Below are positions 1 through 6,453 of a stretch of 36,030 nt of DNA, piece after piece. Position numbers and translations under genes: made by a program. Source of the DNA: Gammaproteobacteria bacterium (lineage in GTDB: Bacteria > Pseudomonadota > Gammaproteobacteria > JABABF01 > JAHRAO01); assembly GCA_020027215.1 (NCBI GenBank), contig JAHRAO010000037.1:1-36030 (forward strand). The letters are read 5' to 3'. Each line of letters opens with the position of its first letter. Position 1 is the first letter of the stretch. The notes below the pieces were generated by a model, which was given only the letters and a program-made list of their open reading frames with translations, was not told where the DNA came from and did no database searches.

Positions 1-146
1 AACGCTTTGAGGTCATCTTTTGTCGCAAGAAATTGATGAAGATCGGTCATGGTGTTCACAATGGCTTCGGCCTGTGTGCTTTCAATTCCCGCATGTTCAA
101 GATGGCGCATTGCATGGAGGGTATTAATATTTGATTGATTGTGCAT
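1..146 (-). CDS. DUF1640-like coiled-coil protein, 3' part cut off by window edge
   Basis: Only the first 48 codons are in the window. The visible peptide runs from MHNQSNINTLHAMRHLEHAG to a segment reading FLATKDDLKA. The pattern of a short helix with an E/A-rich 'QAEAIV' turn, followed by 'ATKxDLxA', is typical of the DUF1640/CCDC90-type proteins, which usually continue into a long coiled coil and end in one membrane helix. That continuation lies outside the window. The start is supported by an AAAGGA ribosome site at 155-160, eight bases from the ATG, and by a strong promoter at 194-222. The cellular role of bacterial DUF1640 proteins is not settled. The family call is by pattern recognition on a short stretch. 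Confidence 0.6.
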   Translation of the reverse strand, partial: MHNQSNINTLHAMRHLEHAGIESTQAEAIVNTMTDLHQFLATKDDLKA

Positions 147-153
147 CTCAATT
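130..153. repeat. 24-bp direct repeat, copy 1 (over the DUF1640-like start codon)
   Basis: This stretch matches 247-270 at 23 of 24 positions, differing at 147 versus 264. On the minus strand it covers the start codon and first codons (MHNQSN) of the DUF1640-like gene. Confidence 0.85.
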
Positions 154-193
154 TTCCTTTATTGTCTGTCCGTCGCTTCCTATTACTGTATTG

Positions 194-222
194 ATTGTAG
201 CACTATGGCTACACCTTGTCAA
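194..222 (-). promoter_or_regulatory. Sigma70-type promoter of the DUF1640-like gene
   Basis: On the minus strand there is a perfect -35 TTGACA (222-217), a 17-base spacer and a -10 TACAAT (199-194). Transcription would begin near 187, giving a 5' leader of about 40 bases that contains the ribosome site at 155-160. This is the best promoter match I found in the window. Confidence 0.8.
196..213. promoter_or_regulatory. Dyad overlapping the -10 box, candidate operator
   Basis: TGTAGC (196-201), six bases, then GCTACA (208-213) forms a perfect 6-bp dyad inside the promoter, covering part of the -10 hexamer and the spacer. This is where a repressor would block RNA polymerase. No regulator is identified and the dyad could be chance. 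Confidence 0.35.
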
Positions 223-246
223 CAGAGATGAGCAAAAAATCCCAGA

Positions 247-270
247 TTTGATTGATTGTGCATTTCAATT
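247..270. repeat. 24-bp direct repeat, copy 2 (orphan gene start)
   Basis: Second copy of the repeat at 130-153. On the minus strand it contains an ATG (263-261) followed by the same first six codons, MHNQSN, and then diverges. The resulting reading frame ends after 14 codons with a TGA at 221-219, inside the -35 box of the real promoter. It looks like the remnant of a duplicated gene start. Confidence 0.75.
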
Positions 271-541
271 GATTGACCTTTTCTTTTCATCCATTGACTT
301 TTTCCCCTAACTTATTAGTTTGCATTCCCATTGGTGAATTAATTCGGCATGATTTTTGGCCATCACCCTAAAATAAACCATAGTATCTCATTGCTACAGG
401 GGGTAGCGCATTGCACCCACCGCAGAATGAATGCTTTTATCCTTATGCGGTCAATTTGTTATAGGATATAACGATATAGAGAACGATCCATGCTTCAAGT
501 GCAGAAAAAAACTAAAATTGAGACATAAAATTCCCAATAAT
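271..541. other. Non-coding stretch upstream of the AmgK-like gene
   Basis: Between the repeat and the chosen AmgK-like start I see no convincing gene, RNA or terminator. An in-frame ATG at 431 would extend that gene by 37 residues, but this extension is Cys/Lys-rich, does not resemble the family's N-terminus and has no ribosome site. No good sigma70 promoter for the downstream gene was found; TTGGCC at 356-361 with CATAGT at 379-384 is a weak pair. Confidence 0.5.
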
Positions 542-1606
542 ATGTCCACAGTATCGCAAGAAGAACTCATTACCTCTTGGTGCAGTACAGCGATATCGAC
601 CAATAAATTCACAATAGAAAAATTAAAAGGCGATGCCAGTCAGCGTATCTATTACCGCTTGCGTGCTCCCGATAGGAGTTATATTGTCCTTTCCAATCCT
701 GACTGGGTAAGGGAAAACATGCTTTTCCAGAAGATTAATCAGACATTGCGTCGCCATAATGTCAATGCGCCGAAAATTATTGCTGCTAATCACTCAAGCG
801 GGTTGTTTTTGCTGGAAGATTTTGGCGATAACTTGTTGCTTTGCGTGCTGGAAAATGACCCGCCGCCCGAAGTGATCAATCAAACCATAGAAGAACTCAT
901 TCGTATCCAAAGCGTTCCTCGCACTACAGAAAATTTCACGCTTCGCCCTTACGATGATTGTGCGATGAATGATGAATTGAGTTTGTTCCCGCAATGGTTT
1001 TGTCGCACATTATTTGCTTATCCTATGACTCTACCCGAACAAAAAATGCTGGAAAATGTTTTTAATACCATTATTATTAAGATCCTCACCCAACCACACA
1101 CTTTCGTCCATCGCGATTATCATTCACGCAATTTGATATGTTTAAAAAACGGGCGCTTAGGTGTATTGGATTACCAAGATGCCGTATGGGGACCAATAAG
1201 TTATGACATAGTTTCGCTGGTGAAAGATTGTTACATTACTTGGGATGATTCACAGATAGAACACTGGTTGCGTTCCTATTTAGAGAAGGCGCTTGCGGCG
1301 CGCGTTATAGATAATAATTGCGATTACGAGACTCTATGCTGCTGGGTAGATTGGATTGGAGTGCAACGGCACTTGAAAGTGTTGGGTATTTTTGCTCGTT
1401 TATGGCTCCGCGACAAAAAACCGCACTATACGCCTTATTTCCCGCGCATTTGCGCATATATTGGTGATGTGTGCCACCGCTACGAAGAATTGCATGAATT
1501 TGGCGCATGGTTTGAACGCAATTTTGTGCCACAAGTGGCGGAGATGGATTGGGAACAAGCGGTCATTGAGGCAAAGAAATCCAAAAATGGCGATACGGCC
1601 CTCTGA
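542..1606 (+). CDS. amgK: AmgK-like sugar phosphotransferase (APH fold, COG3178 type)
   Basis: A kinase of the aminoglycoside-phosphotransferase fold. AmgK proteins phosphorylate MurNAc and GlcNAc at the anomeric position in peptidoglycan recycling; other members are uncharacterised sugar kinases. The protein carries a GDASQRIYYRL nucleotide-binding segment near the N-terminus, the catalytic loop FVHRDYHSRNLI and the metal-binding LDYQDAVWGPISYDIVSL. These match the family closely. From ATG 542 it is 354 residues, close to the usual ~340, so I chose this start over the upstream in-frame ATG at 431; neither has a clear ribosome site. In pseudomonads and relatives the gene is followed by the nucleotidyltransferase murU, but here rpe follows, so the exact substrate is less certain. 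Confidence 0.75.
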   Translation: MSTVSQEELITSWCSTAISTNKFTIEKLKGDASQRIYYRLRAPDRSYIVLSNPDWVRENMLFQKINQTLRRHNVNAPKIIAANHSSGLFLLEDFGDNLLLCVLENDPPPEVINQTIEELIRIQSVPRTTENFTLRPYDDCAMNDELSLFPQWFCRTLFAYPMTLPEQKMLENVFNTIIIKILTQPHTFVHRDYHSRNLICLKNGRLGVLDYQDAVWGPISYDIVSLVKDCYITWDDSQIEHWLRSYLEKALAARVIDNNCDYETLCCWVDWIGVQRHLKVLGIFARLWLRDKKPHYTPYFPRICAYIGDVCHRYEELHEFGAWFERNFVPQVAEMDWEQAVIEAKKSKNGDTAL

Positions 1607-1686
1607 TTTATTATGCGGGAATATTTATTAAACAGACAGATATAATATGACAGAATGAATCTCGCTTTTGTGCCACTTTTTAGAAT

Positions 1687-2364
1687 ATGAAAAAACATTT
1701 ACTTGCTCCATCCATACTCGCCGCAGATTTTGCTCGGCTCGGTGAACAAGTAGATGCTGCTATTGCAGGCGGTGCCGATTGGTTACACATAGATGTGATG
1801 GACCAGCACTATGTGCCCAACTTGACTATGGGGGCAATGGTGTGTAAATCTTTGCGACAATACGGCATCCAAGTGCCATTAGATGTGCATTTAATGGCGA
1901 GTCCAGTAGACCAACTCATTAACGATTTTGCCGCTGCCGGCGCAAGTACCATTACCATACATCCCAATGCAACCACGCACTTAGATCGCTCTTTACAACT
2001 CATTCACCAACAAGGGTGTCAGGTTGGCGTCGCACTCAATCCCTCCGAAAGTTTAGATCATTTAGAATGCATTCTGCACCGCCTTGATGTGCTTTTGTTG
2101 ATGTCGGTCAATCCGGGCTTTTGCGGGCAGGAATTTTTACCCGCAGTTCTTTCCAAAATCAAGGCTGCCCGCCGCCTCATTGATTACAGTGACCACAGTA
2201 TATTATTGTCAGTTGATGGCGGAATTAATGCGGAAAATATCGGCACGGTTATCAGTGCTGGAGCAGATATCTGTGTAGCTGGATCGGCGGTTTTTGGTCA
2301 ATCAGATGTCGCGGCAGCGGTGCACCAGCTGCGCACTTCCATCCACGAACATGCACACCAATAA
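1687..2364 (+). CDS. rpe: Ribulose-phosphate 3-epimerase
   Basis: Interconverts ribulose 5-phosphate and xylulose 5-phosphate in the pentose phosphate pathway, in the cytosol. At 225 residues it is full length. Diagnostic pieces are the N-terminal LAPSILAADFARLGEQ, the metal-site segment HIDVMDQHYVPNLTMG, DVHLM, the MSVNPGFCGQ loop and a C-terminal phosphate-binding VDGGI...AGADICVAGSAVFG. A TATAAT lies at 1641-1646 but has no good -35. The last 14 bases overlap the start of trpE, so the two are probably translationally coupled. In pseudomonads rpe is followed by gph and then trpE; gph is missing here. Confidence 0.95.
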   Translation: MKKHLLAPSILAADFARLGEQVDAAIAGGADWLHIDVMDQHYVPNLTMGAMVCKSLRQYGIQVPLDVHLMASPVDQLINDFAAAGASTITIHPNATTHLDRSLQLIHQQGCQVGVALNPSESLDHLECILHRLDVLLLMSVNPGFCGQEFLPAVLSKIKAARRLIDYSDHSILLSVDGGINAENIGTVISAGADICVAGSAVFGQSDVAAAVHQLRTSIHEHAHQ

Positions 2365-3880
2365 ATCACCAGTTTCTCTCTCCCGCTCTGATTTTACCGC
2401 TCTTGCCTCGCACTACAGCCATGTTCCCATTTACCGGCAATTATTAGCGGATACAGCAACACCATTAGGTTCATATTTGCAAATTGCTAACCAACCCTAT
2501 TCTTTTTTGCTGGAATCGGTGGAAGGTGGTGAAAAATGGGGACGTTATTCTATTATCGGACTCCCGTGTCGCCAGTATATTTCGGTATGCGGGAACACAC
2601 TCAACACCTTTACCGATGGTCAATGCAAGACACAGACAACAAACGACCCGCTCGCTACGATAGATGAGTTGCGTCAGCATTTTCGGGTACCCAAGATCGC
2701 TGAATTACCCCCTTTTTATGGTGGATTCATCGGTTATTTTAGCTACGATACGGTGCGTTACAATGAAAAAAAGCTTGCCAAGAGTACCCCCGCAAAAGAT
2801 GACTTATCAACGCCGGATATTTTTTTGATGGTCAGCGAAGACATAGTCATTTTTGATAACCTTAACCACAGTGTTTACGTTGTCGTCCATGCACGGTGCG
2901 CCCTAAAAGATGGATACGATAGAGCGGTTGCGCGCTTAGATGAGATTACTGCTCACTTGCGCCAACCACAAATCACCAGCATGACGGATCTTATTACCCG
3001 AACCCAACCGCATCTCCCCACTCCTTTTTCGTACACCGCAAAAAGCGATTACCTGCAAAAAGTGCGCACCATTCAACAGCACATCGTTGCCGGCGATGTG
3101 ATGCAAGTGGTATTGTCGCGACGGATCCGCTTACCGTTTAGCGCCCCGCCTATCAATTTATATCGTGCCCTCCGCTATCTCAACCCTTCACCATACCTTT
3201 ATTTTTTACATTGCGCCGATTTTCAAATTATAGGTTCATCGCCGGAAATCCTTGCCCGTTTACGCGACTCCACTATCACCGTTCGCCCCATAGCCGGCAC
3301 CCGCCCACGCGGCGCCGATGAAGCACACGACCGCGCATTAGCTGAAGAATTGCAAGCTGACGCGAAAGAAATAGCCGAACATTTGATGCTGATTGACATT
3401 GGACGCAACGACATTGCGCGCGTAGCAATAAATGGATCGGTACAGGTGACCGAACAAATGGTGGTGGAACGGTATTCCCATGTAATGCACTTGGTTTCCA
3501 ATATCATCGGTCAAAAACACGAACAAGTTAATGCGTTGGATGTGTTGTGTGCGACTTTACCGGCTGGTACGCTCAGCGGTGCTCCGAAAGTGCGTGCCAT
3601 GCAAATCATTGATGCGCTGGAAGAATACAAGCGCGGCATTTACGGTGGTGCAATCGGCTATATTGGATGGCACGGCGATATGGATACGGCGATCACTATT
3701 CGCACCGCAGTTGTACGCGATCAACAGTTATATGCACAAGCAGGTGGCGGAATCGTTGCCGATTCGCAACCGGAAAAAGAATGGCAAGAAACTGAAAATA
3801 AAGCATCGGTCATTTTCAATGCTGCTACTCTTGCGACCACTATGACGTGCCATAGTGCGCGCCCAACAAAATTGGCTTAA
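2351..3880 (+). CDS. trpE: Anthranilate synthase component I
   Basis: The chorismate-binding subunit that makes anthranilate, the first step of tryptophan synthesis, using ammonia passed from TrpG. From ATG 2351 it has 509 residues, normal for TrpE. The N-terminal YSFLLESVEGGEKWGRYSII contains the LLES motif (about residues 53-56) tied to tryptophan feedback inhibition. The C-terminal catalytic domain shows DIGRNDIARVA, PAGTLSGAPKVRAM, YGGAIGYIG and AGGGIVADSQPEKEWQE. The start overlaps the end of rpe by 14 bases; an earlier in-frame ATG at 2294 lies deep in rpe and is unlikely. No trpG is nearby, so the amidotransferase subunit must be encoded elsewhere. PabB is an alternative, but LLES and the rpe linkage favour TrpE. 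Confidence 0.92.
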   Translation: MHTNKSPVSLSRSDFTALASHYSHVPIYRQLLADTATPLGSYLQIANQPYSFLLESVEGGEKWGRYSIIGLPCRQYISVCGNTLNTFTDGQCKTQTTNDPLATIDELRQHFRVPKIAELPPFYGGFIGYFSYDTVRYNEKKLAKSTPAKDDLSTPDIFLMVSEDIVIFDNLNHSVYVVVHARCALKDGYDRAVARLDEITAHLRQPQITSMTDLITRTQPHLPTPFSYTAKSDYLQKVRTIQQHIVAGDVMQVVLSRRIRLPFSAPPINLYRALRYLNPSPYLYFLHCADFQIIGSSPEILARLRDSTITVRPIAGTRPRGADEAHDRALAEELQADAKEIAEHLMLIDIGRNDIARVAINGSVQVTEQMVVERYSHVMHLVSNIIGQKHEQVNALDVLCATLPAGTLSGAPKVRAMQIIDALEEYKRGIYGGAIGYIGWHGDMDTAITIRTAVVRDQQLYAQAGGGIVADSQPEKEWQETENKASVIFNAATLATTMTCHSARPTKLA

Positions 3881-3892
3881 CATATTACGCAT

Positions 3893-3896
3893 GGAG
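3893..3896 (+). promoter_or_regulatory. Ribosome binding site that fixes the murJ start
   Basis: GGAG lies nine bases before ATG 3906. It supports that codon over the in-frame ATGs at 3855 (inside trpE) and 3891. Confidence 0.6.
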
Positions 3897-3905
3897 CGCA
3901 GTACT

Positions 3906-5471
3906 ATGACGGACACACCTTCTACGTCATTGTTGCAACAAACAATGACGGTAAGCAGCGTAACTGTGTTATCGCGCATCACAGGATTGGGGCGCGATGT
4001 CGCTATTGCCATTTTTGTAGGCGCTGGGCAAAGCGCCGATGTTTTTTTTGTTGCCTTTCGCCTGCCGCAATTTTTGCGGCGCCTCTTTGCCGAAGGTGCT
4101 TTTGCTATGGCATTTGTGCCCGTGTTGAGTGAATATCGGCAAAAGCACAGCAATGAAGTGCATGCGCTCATCAACCGCGTCTTTGCGATATTAACCAGTG
4201 CTTTGTTGGCGGTTAGTGCCGTAGCAATGGTGGCTTCGCCTGTAATCATTGCTGTATTCGCCACTGGATTTTTGCTGGATGACGCCAAGTTTAATCTGGC
4301 AAGTAGTGCTTTGCGTATTACTTTTCCCTATTTGCTTTTCATTTCACTGGTCGGTTTTGCGGGTGCCATTTTCAATAGCTACCAGCGTTTTTTAGTCCCC
4401 GCCATGACCCCGATTATCCTCAATTTATCGTTGATCGGCGGAGCATTTTTTGCCGTGCCTCTGTTTGACGAACCAGCGTTGGCGATGGCGTGGGTGGTTT
4501 TATTTGCTGGCTGTGCCCAATTGTTGTTGCAAATCCCGTTTTTACACCGTATGCGTTTAATTCCGCACCCCATCATAGATATCCAACATCCAGGTGTGCG
4601 GCGCATTTTTACCCTCATGCTCCCCGCACTTTTCGGCGTATCAGTGGGACAAATCAATTTACTCATTGATACGATTATTGCTTCTTTTCTGCCAGTAGGC
4701 AGTATCTCGTGGCTCTATTTTTCCGATAAAGTAATGGAATTGCCTTTGGGAATATTTGCGGTGGCAATAGCCACAGTGATGCTTCCCGTCCTCTCGCTGA
4801 CCAATGCGCAAGGTAATAGCAAACAATACCAACGGACAATCAATTGGGGGCTCACATTAGCGTTGACTATTGGGTTACCGGCGGCGGTTGCCCTTATTAT
4901 TCTCGCCCACCCCATTGCGATCACCCTTTTCCAATATCGCGAACTCTCCGCTGCAGATGCTCACCGCATTGGAATGGGCGTTATCGCTTACACCGCAGGA
5001 TTGATAGCGTTTATCACCATCAAGGTTTTGGCGCCGGGATACTATGCACGGCAAGATATGAAGACGCCAGTACGCTACGGGGTGGTGGCAATGATTGCCA
5101 ATACTTTGCTCAATTTTATTTTGGTCTATCCACTGCATTATTGGTGGGACAAAGGGTATATCGGGTTAGCGATTGCGACCAGCCTTGCCGCTTTTATCAA
5201 TAGTGGTTTGCTACTGTATGGCTTAATCCGCCGCGGACATCTGAGCCTTGAGCGCAACTTGGCGATCGCCATGGTCCGTGCTCTCGCCGCCACCGCTATA
5301 ATGGCGGGAGCATTGTTCCTCATTTCCTTTGCCGACTGGAACTGGATTGGATGGACGTGGAGTGAACGTACCTTACATCTTGCTGGGCTGTGTTTGGGTG
5401 GAGGCATAGTATATACGGCAGTTTTATTTTGTTGCGGGGCGCGATTGCGCCATTTTGTTTCCCCGCGCTAA
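3906..5471 (+). CDS. murJ: Lipid II flippase MurJ
   Basis: An inner-membrane transporter of the MOP superfamily that flips lipid II to the periplasm for peptidoglycan synthesis. The protein has 521 residues and about 14 hydrophobic segments. The N-terminus (TVLSRITGLGRDVAIAIFVG, then ADVFFVAFRLPQFLRRLFAEGAFAMAFVPVL) is the family signature and carries the conserved arginines of the substrate cavity. The gene starts 25 bases after trpE with a visible GGAG site and is followed after 34 bases by ribF, an order found in several gammaproteobacteria. Nothing is unusual about its length or motifs. Confidence 0.95.
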   Translation: MTDTPSTSLLQQTMTVSSVTVLSRITGLGRDVAIAIFVGAGQSADVFFVAFRLPQFLRRLFAEGAFAMAFVPVLSEYRQKHSNEVHALINRVFAILTSALLAVSAVAMVASPVIIAVFATGFLLDDAKFNLASSALRITFPYLLFISLVGFAGAIFNSYQRFLVPAMTPIILNLSLIGGAFFAVPLFDEPALAMAWVVLFAGCAQLLLQIPFLHRMRLIPHPIIDIQHPGVRRIFTLMLPALFGVSVGQINLLIDTIIASFLPVGSISWLYFSDKVMELPLGIFAVAIATVMLPVLSLTNAQGNSKQYQRTINWGLTLALTIGLPAAVALIILAHPIAITLFQYRELSAADAHRIGMGVIAYTAGLIAFITIKVLAPGYYARQDMKTPVRYGVVAMIANTLLNFILVYPLHYWWDKGYIGLAIATSLAAFINSGLLLYGLIRRGHLSLERNLAIAMVRALAATAIMAGALFLISFADWNWIGWTWSERTLHLAGLCLGGGIVYTAVLFCCGARLRHFVSPR

Positions 5472-5505
5472 TTGTCTTGTTTATCGGGAATCCTATAAAC
5501 CGCTA

Positions 5506-6453
5506 ATGGATATTATTCGGGGCTTGCACAATTTACAACGGCAGCATTCAACTGGTTGTGCGGCAACGATCGGGGCTTTTGACGGTATTCATTGCGGGCA
5601 TCAAAAAATATTGACCCATATCAGTGTAGTGGGTCAGCAAATGCAAATCCCTTCATTAGTGATTACTATGGAGCCACTCCCTCGTGAATGGTTACACCCG
5701 CATGACCCGCCGCCGCGCTTGATGTCATTGCGCGACAAATTAACCACCATCGCCCGCTTCAAAATACAGCACATACTGATTATTCACTTTAATACTCATT
5801 TTGCCTCTATAACGGCAGAAGATTTTGTGCGCCGTTATTTAGCAGACGCATTAGGCGTGCGTTATCTCATGGTCGGAAGCAACTGGCGTTTTGGTCACCA
5901 ACGTGCCGGCGATTATACCCTGTTGCAAAAAATGGCGGATCAATATGGATTCACTGTCGCCCCAGCAGAAACGGTACACTTAGACGGACAGCGCATTAGT
6001 AGCACCCGAATTCGCCAAACATTGTGCGCGGGAGATTTTTCGCTCGCCGCCCGCTTGTTAGGGCGTCCGTATCAGATAACAGGGCTGGTCGGGCGTGGGA
6101 GAGGAAAGGGGGAGGAGTTGCAAGCCCCAACAATCAACCTCTCCGTGCCGCGCAATTGCCCACCCCTTGCGGGAGTCTATATAGTGGAAGTGGCAGGAGT
6201 CATTCCCAGCCAGTATCTGCGTGGTGTTGCTAATGTGGGCACAAATCCGACTATGGTGCGTGAAGGTGTGCCACAATTAGAAGTACATCTGTTGGATTTT
6301 AAGGGTAATCTCTACGGGAAGCGTGTAGAAGTGCTTTTTCGGCAGAGAATCCGCCCCGAAAAACGGTTTCAAACTGTAAAGCAATTAAAATATCAGATTA
6401 AACGAGACATACAAGATGCGCAGAATTTTTTTGATCATTGGCAGGATAAATGA
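5506..6453 (+). CDS. ribF: Bifunctional riboflavin kinase / FAD synthetase
   Basis: Converts riboflavin to FMN and then FAD. The 315-residue protein has the expected two domains. The N-terminal adenylyltransferase has GAFDGIHCGHQKIL and ISSTRIRQTL. The C-terminal flavokinase domain has a glycine-rich segment and the PTxN motif (APTINL), then GVANVGTNPTM and LEVHLLDF. The Gly-rich stretch GRGRGKGEELQAPTINL replaces the more usual GR-LGFPTANL, a modest divergence. An upstream in-frame ATG at 5455 lies inside murJ; ATG 5506 gives the normal family N-terminus. The last four bases overlap the ileS start (ATGA), suggesting coupling. Confidence 0.95.
   Translation: MDIIRGLHNLQRQHSTGCAATIGAFDGIHCGHQKILTHISVVGQQMQIPSLVITMEPLPREWLHPHDPPPRLMSLRDKLTTIARFKIQHILIIHFNTHFASITAEDFVRRYLADALGVRYLMVGSNWRFGHQRAGDYTLLQKMADQYGFTVAPAETVHLDGQRISSTRIRQTLCAGDFSLAARLLGRPYQITGLVGRGRGKGEELQAPTINLSVPRNCPPLAGVYIVEVAGVIPSQYLRGVANVGTNPTMVREGVPQLEVHLLDFKGNLYGKRVEVLFRQRIRPEKRFQTVKQLKYQIKRDIQDAQNFFDHWQDK

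Noticed and set aside
3728-4288. Open frame of 186 codons on the minus strand
   Set aside because: Fully covers the trpE end and murJ start, both unmistakable on the plus strand; composition is that of a shadow frame.
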